Below, piece after piece: positions 1 through 10,732 of a DNA stretch of 64,000 nucleotides. The DNA is from Phorcus lineatus. Taxonomy: Eukaryota; Mollusca; Gastropoda; Trochida; Trochidae. Below the pieces are notes generated by a model that made no database searches, had not been told where the DNA came from, and saw only the letters and a list, made by a program, of their open reading frames with translations. Location: positions 25,420,946 to 25,484,945 of the forward strand of contig OV121084.1 in the NCBI GenBank assembly GCA_921293015.1, in the 5' to 3' direction. The first letter of the stretch is position 1. Every line of letters begins with the position of its first letter. A program made the position numbers and the translations under genes.

Positions 1-41
1 TGAAGGGGTGGAAATGCTTTCTAGCGTCAACAAAACTAACC

Positions 42-494
42 ATGGAGCAGCGTTTAACATTTCATACAGGCGTTTTACGCGAGTCTGATCTACTGATCTG
101 TATCAATAATAATCGTTTTTGCTGTATAACAACGTCTTGTGGTGCCGATTTCCTAGCATATGGAAAAAATGACTTTGATTACCTTAAAAAATTAGCGTTC
201 TTTCTTTCCGTTGTTACGGTGGCAAGCGGCAATAGTGCCAATACTTGTACGGCGATTTTGATGACTATTTACAGATGGAAATTATCTTGGTCGAAGACAT
301 CCCGTGCTAACTTTCAAGCATATGGGTGCTTCCATGGTCTATCCCATAAATTCTCAGACATTTTGGGTCTCTGTCGGTACCCCAAAAAATGGTATGACTT
401 GCTTAGGGATGTTTTCATGTTGGGGGTACTGTTATGTAGTGAGATTAAAAGTAAGTTAGAATATATGTTTTTAGGAAATAGTCAGAATATTTAA
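42..494 (+). CDS. Unrecognised ORF, 150 codons, doubtful
   Basis: This frame opens with an ATG in good Kozak context (aaccATGG) and runs 150 codons. The translation is rich in Cys, Leu and Phe, has no signal peptide or domain that I recognise, and no partner exons can be proposed. In AT-rich animal DNA a frame this long can occur by chance. It is listed only because the start context is good and the window edge hides what lies to the left. Confidence 0.15.
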   Translation: MEQRLTFHTGVLRESDLLICINNNRFCCITTSCGADFLAYGKNDFDYLKKLAFFLSVVTVASGNSANTCTAILMTIYRWKLSWSKTSRANFQAYGCFHGLSHKFSDILGLCRYPKKWYDLLRDVFMLGVLLCSEIKSKLEYMFLGNSQNI

Positions 495-1519
495 AATAAG
501 GTTAGAATAGTGAGATATTATTCGAAAGTAGCAAATGTATAGACAAAAGACATAATAGAGCAGGTGATCAAAAGGTGCGTGTTCTTTAGTTACCAATTAT
601 GAGAAACACGGATGAGAAATGAGTTTAGGCCAAGTATTCTGACATATGTGACATTTGGTCAATTGGATTTTACGACCAAGCCTAACACGTAATCATTTCT
701 TATGTCAAAAACAGCTAGGTAAGAAGACTAAATGAGAGATGAAATGCATTATCGTGATGTAATGAATTACTGAGCATCTGCTAAAGTGTATTGTAACATG
801 ACTTCGTTGTATCCTTGATTCTGATTGGTCGATTCGAAAAAATTACCCTATGTTGAATGACAATGAATACCCGCAAATTAGCAAAGGCGAATCACCGCGA
901 ATTGATACAACATGTTCACTAGTGCCGGCCCGACTCAAGTTTTAATTTTCCAGTTTCTTAGAAAATTCGTGCCGTACTCCGATTTGACAGTTGTCTTTGT
1001 CCTTTTTTATATTGTGCCTACCGGTAGATATCACAAATACACTTTAATATGATTTATTTTTGAAGAACGAAAATATTTTCAACTGGCTTAATAAGTCCAA
1101 GTTTGCCGCAAAGTTTCATGCGGCCGCCTTCTTTAGAATGCCGTTCCCATGGTATGACATCACAAAGGCCAAGCGTTTTGACGTCACAATGTTTGCGTCG
1201 CTGTCACAATGGTTGTGGGCTAGTTCAAGACTTTTGTACTCGGGGTTTTACGATATTTTTCTATGAGCTTTATAATTGTTGATTTCGGTCTCGAATTAAA
1301 CAAGTATGTTGTAAGGTCTCGCTGTTACAAATGTCACTATTTGCTAATATCACAACGATGTTCGTAATGTAAATTATGCCGGGAATTCCCATTAGTTAGA
1401 CCTTATCTCACCTCTTACAGAAATAGAACAGTCACAAAGTCCTTTTAACACAAAAACAAGTACGCAAAAACAGAGTTCGCTGTTAAAGTTCTAATAACTA
1501 ACGGTAATGTTACAATATC

Positions 1520-1706
1520 GATAAATAGTTGCGTTTGTAAAATTTCCGGGATTCATTGTTATTCAACACCCGCAAATTTAGTTTAAAACCGACGGCGTTA
1601 GCCGGAGGTTTTAAACGCTTAAATTTGCGGGCGTCGGTTTTAAACTAAATTTGCGGGTGTTGAATAACAATGAATCCCGGAAATTTTACAAACGCAGCTA
1701 TTTATC
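1520..1706. repeat. Long palindrome with 75-bp arms
   Basis: The left arm (1520-1594) and right arm (1632-1706) are reverse complements with a single mismatch, separated by a 37-bp spacer that itself repeats part of the arm sequence ('aaatttgcggg'). The structure would form a strong hairpin as DNA or RNA. No clear target-site duplication is visible. It is probably a foldback MITE or a recent inverted duplication. Confidence 0.85.
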
Positions 1707-2630
1707 TTCTAATTATCCAATTAGAGAGAGTAGGTAGTGACGTCACAAAAAGGTTAAGGTTCGAGTTATCGAGGTCGAAGGTCAGAGTACACTTCTAACT
1801 GACGTATGTCATAGGGTGAAGTAAAGAAATGATTGGTCAAGAGAAAAACACACCCTTAAGATGATTAATGTGGTCAATGGTTAAAAAGGGGATGCACGGG
1901 CAGTTGAGAGGAACTTTTCGGAAGAGCAGAGCTGGACCTGAAAGAGTAGGAAGTTGGACAGCGTGGTGCCAACAACGGCTAGGATGGGTTAAGTATATCG
2001 GGAGTAGAGTAAGTATGGGGTAGGTACGTAGGATAGGTAGAATAGGTTAGATCAGGAATTGTGTATTTATGTAAACCGCTTTAAATGTTTTTATGATAAA
2101 ATAATGAAAAACCTTCCTTTGTATTTATTTAGAAGTGTACCTCTCGCAGGCTCATAAGCGAGTCCCCAACATCAAGCCAGTAAGTGTGGCGAGAGGAAAT
2201 GATAATATATAAATATGACAGTACCCAGAACACATACGCACTTTGATTTTCATCGATGTCTCTGGAAACTGATAACCATGATTACTTTAATGAATTTACT
2301 TTGCATTTACAAAGATCATTTTACAAAGGATTATCAATCATAACTGAATTTGAACATATAAAAAACAATTCAAAATCATCCCAATAACAACTTCACATAT
2401 CTATTAAACAAGTCTGGACTAAATTTTGAAGATGACGATTCTTTTGCGCTTTTGTCAGTTGCAATAAACTAGTACTATACAAACTAGTTTTAATTTCAGA
2501 GTTCTATGTAGGATAATTTTACATTTAGTTTCTACCTTTGGTTTTTATCATATCGATAGGATTGTATCGTTGTCTTGGTATATGGTCCACTCAGTAATAA
2601 TTAAGGCTTCTCAAAGAGTTGACAGAAACG

Positions 2631-2748
2631 TAGAATATGCATCTTCCTACGCAAAGCTTAACTATTGCCAGTCTCGAACTGTCCAAAATAACTTGGACAG
2701 TTCGAGACTGGCAATAGTTAAGCTTTGCGTAGGAAGATGTAGAATATG
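2631..2748. mobile_element. 100-bp foldback MITE with 9-bp target-site duplication
   Basis: Positions 2640-2739 form a perfect inverted repeat: 47-bp arms (2640-2686 and 2693-2739) around a 6-bp loop (aataac). It is bounded by identical 9-bp direct repeats 'tagaatatg' at 2631-2639 and 2740-2748, the signature of transposition. A 9-bp duplication fits Mutator-like elements (8-11 bp) best. Perfect arms and perfect target-site copies imply a young insertion or fixation by strand repair. Confidence 0.8.
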
Positions 2749-4040
2749 AAACGGGAACACGGAACATGTTTTCAACATTTCCTTTCTTTGACTCGACCGA
2801 TAATGATTCAACTATAAACATATTTATATATACATGTCACTTCTGGCACATCGATTGTGAAGAAGAAATGTTGTTATTGAGGGTTTTAATACGAAAACCG
2901 AAGAAAGATTTCATTCTCATGAATGCTTCCATTTAGCCATAAATTGGTACAGGAAGGATTAGTATATGACCACTTGTCAAAACCATTTTAGAGATTTTAG
3001 AGAAGTAAATAATAAACAACTTTGATTGGCTAAATAGTAATATTTGTAGAAAAATGCCTATTAAAAGGCAGTCCTATGGGGGTATTTTTGTGTGGAAACG
3101 AAATTCAAGGGGACCTTTCCGTATATATGATTATAACGCTATATTAAATTTTATGGGTTAAACATTTGTGTTAGGAGAAGGTCTCTTTCAGCTAATGCAT
3201 GTTTTATAGAAAAGGACAATTGTATAATAATATCTTCATTATGAGTTTGTAATATATATATCGTAAATAATTTGTAAATTTGTGTGTATTGTATTTTCAT
3301 AATTTAAGATGAGATAATCTTTATTGTCCAAAAAGGGATTTTTTTGTATAATTACAATTCTCCAATATGATGACAACTAATAACATAATATTAAAAAACA
3401 ATTCATAGAAAATACCAGCCACTTTGCACTCTTTTAGAACTACACCTAGCAAATTGTCAGTTTTTATGTTTCATCTTAGCAAAAGATAAATTTCGTACAA
3501 TTAGTAAAAGTACAGCGCCTTTTTAATGTCATTTTCCCTCAAAACAAGATGGTCGAGAGGTCACCCTCTCTAGAGAGGTGCGTGATAAACCAAAGTTCCT
3601 AATCGAGCATAAACTTGAAACAGCTCTGTTGACTATTGTAATTGCAGCATTTCCTCGATTATCTGTGCGTGCCCTGTAGGCTTCTGCAACGGCCCTTGAA
3701 AGTTTGATACGAAATATTATGAAAATTGCAAGAGGGCGCTGTTTTCGTACACTATTTTGGCGCTTAGAAGCAAGGTTTGAATTCACATTTATAGCCAGTG
3801 GTGGAGACTTGTGCGAGTTAATGACTTGCGGTGGATGTTGGACTTGTTTCAGAGTGCCCTCAGAAATAGCCATTGGTGCAAGCCTGTTTTAATTCAACTA
3901 CTCTGAAATACCCATTTCTCTAAGACTCTTTTCCTAAACTTAATAAAATAGTTGTTGTTCTGAGAATCATTTCCAGGCATTGTCTATTAGTCTAGTCTAG
4001 TATTGTCTTTCGTTTCCTCAAGTCCATCTTGAAAGTAATG

Positions 4041-4263
4041 AATGATCTTTAAGGCATGATCTTGCAATGAAACATAGGTACCATGCTTATTAAAACGAAT
4101 CTTCAAAGGAAGGCATTAGATATATTGATTATGCAGAGGAATTGATATTAAAGGTAACTCTCCTACTGTTATGACCATTCGAAAAACAGAAATTTCTTCA
4201 TGAAGATTCGTTTTAATAAGCATCTACCTGTTTCAATGCAGGATCATGCTTTAAAGATCATTA
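4041..4263. repeat. Imperfect inverted repeat, about 64-bp arms
   Basis: The left arm, about 4041-4105, is the imperfect reverse complement of 4199-4263, with the best-matching block around 'gcttattaaaacgaatcttca'-like sequence. The 93-bp spacer shows no coding potential. It is likely a decayed foldback element. Confidence 0.7.
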
Positions 4264-4288
4264 AATAAAATTTCTATTTCGATATTAA

Positions 4289-4540
4289 TATTTCATAAAG
4301 GCAAATTTAAACAGAAAGATAAACAGAAAATGAATATGTGATATTCTATGGAAGTGTATGTAAGTCATGCAGAAACTATAAGAGGCAAAGGGACACCAGT
4401 GTGAAGTAAGCACTGCCTCTGATAATATAATTTCAGCTAAGGTTTGTAAGCATAATTCTTTTTATCCGGTTTTTGAGACAATAAATTCAGAATATTCATT
4501 TTCTGTTTATCTTTCTGTTTAAATTTGCCTTTATGAAATA
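4289..4540. repeat. Inverted repeat, about 48-bp arms
   Basis: Sequence at 4289-4336 ('tttcataaaggcaaattt...') reappears as its reverse complement at 4492-4540, separated by about 155 bp. It lies directly beside the inverted repeat at 4041-4263, so the two may be parts of one larger element. Confidence 0.7.
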
Positions 4541-5792
4541 TCTATATCAAAGTACTTAGTGTAATAAATTCTTACTGTGTGGAGGTTTTTTTAAACTGGA
4601 GGAAATCTTTTTAACTATACAAGCTTAATTACTTCACCAAACCTGAACAGATGGTGTGATCCCTTTGATAATCTGCTTTTGTAGGATTATTTCATCTATA
4701 GGAAAGTCTTTTTGGAGGTTATCATTGAAAAACATTTCAAGCCCTTGTTTCTTGGTATTCAATACCAAAAAATCTAATAGTTCATTCTCTTCCGAAAATA
4801 ATTCAAAACGTTCAATTCTTCATATTTTATTTTTTTAAATTTTTATTAAATACATGATTCAATGGCAAAAATACATTCACATTCCAAACACATGATGTAA
4901 AATTAACAAAAAGAATAGAACCTTGACAGATCGAATTCAAAATTGTGATATACATTTCATTCACAATTTGAAGTCTGTTTCTATATATATTTTTCTAATC
5001 AAAAGAATTTTAAGCACCTGTCTCATCTTGCCCTGAGTATATTAATAATAAGTTGATAGATATTTGGTTAAAAAACAAAATTACTTCAATTACTAATAAA
5101 GAGTAGTCTGTTATGTAATCAGGAATATTAACAGGAACTAAACCACAAACATCATCCATGCCATTCTCAATTACAATGATCCTATACCTTACCAAATTAT
5201 CTTACTAAAGGTTTCAACACACAATAACAAATACAAATTAAGATCTGAAGACATTCACTGCTGAGTAAAGTAACTATTAGCATTTGCTAAGGATAAAAAA
5301 GTTATTGTTCTTCATATTGATATTCATAATTATGATTTTTCTAAAAATCAACCATTAGGTTTGATCAGTAGCAGAGCCAGGTATTTGAGTTTTGCCCTTC
5401 AAATTCGCTGGACAAGTCTTAAAAATAACACCCTGAAACCACCAGCCAACACCCCCCTGAATTATCCACTGTTTATCCACACATTCATTGCTTACCAAAA
5501 AAGGTATGCTAATTAGAAATGACATTGGCCTAGTGAAAGATCCTTTTTCTGAATTTGTGAAGATCAGAATATATATACCAGGATAACTTCCAAATAATAT
5601 GGGTGTTATTAATAAAGTTAAGTCATACAAATAGAAAAAATATAACAAGCTGTGCTAAAGCATTAATCAAAGCAAAGTATCATTGCAAATTTTAACAGGT
5701 GATTTTTTCTTGAAATAACACACACTTTCTTGTATATTGTTCTTCAATGAATAATGATCAACGCAATAAAGACAACCAAAAAATAGCACTGT

Positions 5793-8700
5793 TTAGTCGA
5801 CTTTCACCATGTTTTTAGGACTGAGTATTTCAATCCAGTAGCCATCTGGGTCTTGAATAAATGCCAGACCTTTCATCTTACCTGAAACCAGACATTGTAT
5901 CTATCAATGTTTAGTTTAATCATCATATCATAATGCGTTTCATGTGTGTTTTAGAAACAAAGACAATCGGAACTCTGTTTAGATGGCACATTTCCCATAA
6001 CTGTGAAAACCTCACAGAAGGAATGAATGAAGGTTTTTATCACTCAATGGTTGAAGATATCTGCATGACTCTGTTAGATAAAAATACAATTTTACGACAA
6101 AGTTTCTAATGACATCACTTGTTGCCTATTTATTCTTGCCATAATCAGTGAATTTGATGTCAAAGAACAGGACAGCAATGTTACATGAGGACATCATATC
6201 AGCAAGTTCCTTACAATCGAGCTTGATTCAAATGCACTTGTCTGACTTAATTCAATTCTGTCACTTGAATAGAGATAAATGATATCACACTAAAAACAGA
6301 AATGATCTTCTTTGTACTACCTGCATCAGGCTTCTTCACAAAAGTTACACCCAGTTGTTCGAACCTCTCGCACGCTTTATACACATCAGGAACAGAGAGT
6401 CCAATATGCCCTGGGGAAACGTAACAAATGTCATATTCTAGAAAGAGTGGGTACATGTCTGTACATAAGAATAATGAAAATTATTCCTCAAAAACAAAAG
6501 GAGGTTAATCATTGAAGAGTTATCATAGCTTCGCTTGAATTTCTCTTGCAAGGAACCACTCATGCAAGCATCATCACTGACTAATTTGAGCCTTGCTGCA
6601 TTGTGCAGTAACTTAATTTGCAATGGGTAGCAACCCAGGAGATATTTGATTGAAACCCCTCGGAGATATTTGATGGACTATCAAGTTCAGATACAGGAGG
6701 CTAAAGAGCTGGCACTTAAAATATTACAAAGTGAAATTAGAAAGTAATAGAGGCTGATTGGCATTAGTTTTACTTACCAAATCCTCTAGGATCAGAGTTT
6801 CCGTTATGATATTTCATATCCTCGTTCTCTGTTCCCCAATTGCTGAAAGAAAATCCACATCAATATCAAACCTACCATGAAGATAGTAATAACTGTTATC
6901 TTTTAACCCACTATCAGTGTTTCAATATTATTCTCATTAAGTTGCTTAATCACCTTTAATTAATGTTATTGAAGGTGCAATCAGTCTTTATCGAAAATGT
7001 GCAGCACCTTAAAAGAAGCCCAGGTTTCAGGATTTGTTATATATTTAAGACTTAATATCTTTGAGTTGATGAACACTTCAAACACCCTTTTTTCAAATAA
7101 ATATAAGAGTCAAGGATAATTTCTTAATTGTGGAAAAACAAAATTAAATCTTCAACTTTAGTTCCTAACGTCATATTGACAAATATCGATAAAGAAATGC
7201 AACTGTGATTATTGCTAAATATTTCTCCCCTGAAAAATGAAAGGGAAATCAAACATATTGTCACAAAGCTCTGTTATAGTCAAGTCAATAAAGAAGTGAA
7301 TTTCTATTTTTAGGTCAGTGACCTCATACTTAAAGCTTCTTAAAGTGACACAGAGTATGTTTAATGATTTTCCATGTGGCTTAAATACAAGCCAAAATAC
7401 AATATACCCTGAGTAAGATTCAAAACGCCTCCCTAACTTGCATCATTATCTCTAAAATGCCGAAACTATGTTTTCTATGATGACTGGAAAAAGGACATAC
7501 AATTTTTTAAGTCGAAATTCTGCTTCCCAATTACATGTATATTAGTGTAATTAAATACTTAACACTACCAACCCATGATTGTCTTTGTGTTTGCTGTAAA
7601 TAAGTTTCCAAAATTTCGTTTGAGTCATTGTTGCATGCCATTATCCGGTTTTCGATCGCAAATCTTTACGTCAACCTGTTTCTTGTCACTATATTGAACT
7701 GATAAGCATTGGGATGCTGATTTTCTGAAACCACAATTACTCCTTATCAAAATAGCATCTTTTATAAAGTTGGACGTATTTGACTCCAAAAACATACTCT
7801 GTGCCCACTTAAATGCCAGGATATATCACTGCAAGACTGGAGAAGAATGGATAACGTACTGTGTCAGTTCAAGCGTTGCCTTTTGTCTGAAGCAGTAGAG
7901 CGTTTTTTCATCCTCATCTGCCGGAATGTTTTCAGGCAGATCATATCCCATAAAGAAGAGAGAAAACTTCATCGATGGGAAGTCGAATCTCTTTAATAAC
8001 CTGCACAAACAGAACCTCTTTAATAACCTGCACAAACAAAACATCACCACTTATAGAAAGTAAATATTGATGTGTCATACCATATTCAGTGCAATTAGCT
8101 CCCTCAAAATGTTTTCAAAAATTTTTTTATCGAAAACAAATATTATGATAAATTTTAAATTTGATTTTGAAGCATCTTCACCTCTGAAGTATAAAAGGAT
8201 ATTAGGACATTCTACCTCATTCCAAGCACTCTGGTGTAAAAATCCAGTGAAACTTTCGGATCCTTAATTCTGAACATGGTTTGCTGGAAAATAAAATCCT
8301 GAAAGAAAAAGAGATGAAATTAGAAGATGAAACAAAAATAGAGCCAAATGGTCTGTAGATCATTAAGCTTTGAAAAAACTTTTTTTAACCTCTTTTTTTA
8401 ATTCCAAAAAATTATGGTGTTTTTTTCAGTCATATGCCAGTAAAAATATGTTTGAAATGTCATTACACGTCATTATTTTGTAATGACGTCACCATTTTGT
8501 TATGACGAAAGTGTTGGAGAATGGCACGTTTGGTAAATGTTTACACAGAGACTACGATCACAATAGAAATGAGTCTCATTGTTATCGACCCAGGTTAATT
8601 AGCCTTAAGTTTTCAGATAAGCACTCTTGCGCAGCAACTAATCAGCCCTTGTCGATAGAGATGATCGATGAATCTCATCTCTATTATGGACACAGTCTCC

Positions 8701-9486
8701 CTATAAAGCCAGGGGGCATGAGGGATGATTATATGCTATGTAGAACTGTTCGAAGTACTTATCTTCGATAGTTCAATATTCATATCCTTTAAATAAATCC
8801 TTTTTAGTAACAATATGTGTTTTGTCTTATTCAACTGCAATAAAAGTGTTGAATGTCATTTCAAAATCCTTGAGGCTTGATTCAGTTACAATATATAATT
8901 TTCCATTTTCAGGGCTCCAGATAAGATGTGTATCTGCGTAAAATATGCACACGTAATTCAGATATACGCATTAAAAATTAAATCAATGAGTGACAGATAC
9001 GCACAACTTTCACAGCATACGAGTCAGATGTGTTTACATGAGTCGTCGTGACTTGTCAAAATAAAGTTTCATTCTACATGTCTGATCTTTACATCTCGAA
9101 TAGTAGTCAACTTGATGCCAACCTGTTTGAAAACAAAGATTACCAAGTTTTATATTCCATCAAAGAGAAATATCTCGTTCATTAAAAGATTAAACGTGTG
9201 GAAAATATAATCAACGACTAGCATCGAAAAAGATGCTAACTATGAATGAGGATCTGAAAACGATAAACCCTGAAATACTCCTGATGTTTTTCATGTGGTA
9301 ATCTTACTCCAAAATTTTTATTTTGAGGAGTGAATTACCCCTGAGTCCAAATAATTATCTGGAGCCCTGATTTTCTTTTATACTTTCATAAATTTTAATG
9401 ATAGATAATGAATTGCCAAAATTTACACTTGTTGATGGATCTGGTTCTTTGCATGCAGCTGAACAGTCTTCTTGAGACAATGCCAT
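5793..9486 (-). CDS. GLO1: Glyoxalase I (lactoylglutathione lyase), six exons
   Basis: Converts the hemithioacetal of methylglyoxal and glutathione to S-lactoylglutathione, a cytosolic detoxification step. Coding exons on the minus strand: 9427-9486, 8216-8298, 7860-8000, 6778-6842, 6321-6410, 5793-5881. They sum to 528 nt (175 aa; human enzyme 184 aa), and every junction keeps frame with GT/AG borders. The protein reads through family motifs: [69 protein letters not shown]. The Zn ligands Gln (FQQTM), Glu (TLELTH), His (GFGHIG) and Glu (YWIEIL) are all visible, so the product should be active. Exon 1 ([20 protein letters not shown]) was placed by its resemblance to the family N-terminus and its matching phase; it is the least certain exon. 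A 27-bp tandem duplication covers the acceptor of exon 3. Confidence 0.93.
7989..8042. repeat. 27-bp tandem duplication over the GLO1 exon 3 acceptor
   Basis: Two 27-bp copies (7989-8015 and 8016-8042) differ at one position and each carries a minus-strand 3' splice site ending in 'tttgtgcag'. Using the distal copy would add 27 nt in frame (nine residues, LLKRFCLCR). Confidence 0.85.
8910..9369. mobile_element. Non-autonomous hAT-like element (MITE)
   Basis: The terminal inverted repeat 'cagggctccagataa' at 8910 is mirrored by 'ttatctggagccctg' ending at 9369. The 'caggg' start is typical of hAT elements. The flanks 'cattttc' and 'gattttc' may be a mutated target-site duplication, but this depends on where the ends are drawn. 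There is no transposase frame inside. It sits in intron 1 of GLO1. Confidence 0.5.
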
Positions 9487-9773
9487 GGTCAGTAAGTGGA
9501 TCTCTAATAGTAAATAGACCAAACTCCCTCTTTCGTGGACAGTTTATATCGGATAAGATCGGTAATGTTCGGAATACAGCGGAAAATACCTACTTTTGGT
9601 AGTAGCAATTTGTCATTGATAGTTTACACCACATTAGATTTGTTATGATAACCATTTGGAATTATTTCTATGGTTCTCATTCAGTAGAGGCTAGAAATTC
9701 AAAACTCTCCGTCAATATTTGATGAAAAGATTTTACGACATGCCGTAATACAAAAGGTTTCAGGATATCAGCA
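9487..9773. promoter_or_regulatory. Putative bidirectional promoter between GLO1 and MIS18BP1
   Basis: Only 287 bp separate the GLO1 start codon (minus strand, 9486) from the ATG of a likely first exon of the plus-strand gene (9774). I see no clear TATA box for either direction. The assignment is from geometry only; the first exon of the plus-strand gene is itself tentative. Confidence 0.35.
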
Positions 9774-9832
9774 ATGGCGGGCTTTCCAAAGATATTTGTT
9801 TATGATGATTCGACCTGGCTTTTCCGTTCAAG
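9774..9832 (+). other. Possible 5' exon carrying an upstream ORF
   Basis: An ATG in good context (gcaATGG) opens a frame of 19 codons plus 2 nt, followed by a donor (AG|gtatgc). Splicing to the acceptor at 10733 would put the next exon's ATG out of frame: the short frame would end in TGA inside 'ATGA', overlapping the main start. This would make it an upstream ORF rather than the protein N-terminus. An unseen intermediate exon is the alternative. Confidence 0.3.
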
Positions 9833-10732
9833 GTATGCACTGAATGGATTAAAAATGGTTTCATATGTCGAGGCTCTATGTCAATTTTATAATATCATGT
9901 TGGTAACTTTCCAAAATTGTTGAGTTTGTGTAATATCTGCTTTTATATGGCGACACCTTTTCCGGAACTTTGTCAACGTTCATATTTTCGTGATGCTTCA
10001 AATAGATTAAAATTTGGAAGTACCTTACTTTGCGCAAGTGATTATCATCTGCAATAAGTAAACGACCAATAAACAAACAAACACTAAAACATCGTCGACA
10101 GTGACGCCTTAAAAGAGAGTCTACAAGTATCATAGGTCTAAATAAAAACCTCACAATCTAACGGTGATCCAAGTGCCTAAGGATTGTAAAAACTAAACAT
10201 GATCCATATGTGCCCAATTAAATACAGTATTGTCTGAAATTCATTATTTCTGCATAAACACTGGTCTGGAAAAATACTGTCTCGGTTGAATAATTTGGAA
10301 ATAAGACTGTTATTATAAGTCAGTCTGCACCAGACTCCTGTCTGGAAAGTTATCTTGATATTATTTTTCATTTTAGCAAGCACTAGTTATTATCAACCTA
10401 AATATGTCATAAATGTATACAAACTAACTCTTATAAAGGATCGATGTGTGCCTGGTCAAATACAGTTTTAACTTCATAGATAATCTATTGCTAACTAGTA
10501 GTACTGATTTTGTTATCTCTTGGATATAGGTAAACAATGTTTATAACATTTGGACCCCAGAGAGCAATTTCTTTGTCGAAAGCTTGTATACTCATTTCAG
10601 TCATTACTGTATTGGTTGTTTTTATATTTGCTAAGTAAAGTGCTGGAATCCCTGATGGTAAATATCTTCTTTATCATTTAATAAACAAAACAATGAGCTA
10701 TTAATAAAAGATTTCATATTCTCTTCTCACAG

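Larger units (their letters stand above)
1..5792. other. Gene-poor left flank, 1-5.8 kb
   Basis: I find no gene I can support here. The longest open frames (42-494 plus, 150 codons with a good Kozak context; 3529-3873 minus, 114 codons) match nothing I recognise and have no convincing splice partners. The stretch is AT-rich and contains a 75-bp-arm palindrome, a 100-bp perfect foldback with a target-site duplication, and two neighbouring pairs of inverted repeats, listed separately. An unseen exon of a neighbouring gene cannot be excluded. Confidence 0.5.

Noticed and set aside
3529..3873. 114-codon minus-strand ORF with a good Kozak context (caccATGG)
   Set aside because: No recognisable domain, low-complexity composition and no convincing donor; it could be a first exon but nothing supports it.
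8502..8771. 89-codon plus-strand ORF in GLO1 intron 1
   Set aside because: Antisense to an intron, no domain, no splice partners and no conserved motif.
9774..9832. This exon as the true N-terminus of the MIS18BP1-like protein
   Set aside because: Its donor phase gives an immediate stop on joining to 10733, so it was kept only as a possible 5' exon with an upstream ORF.
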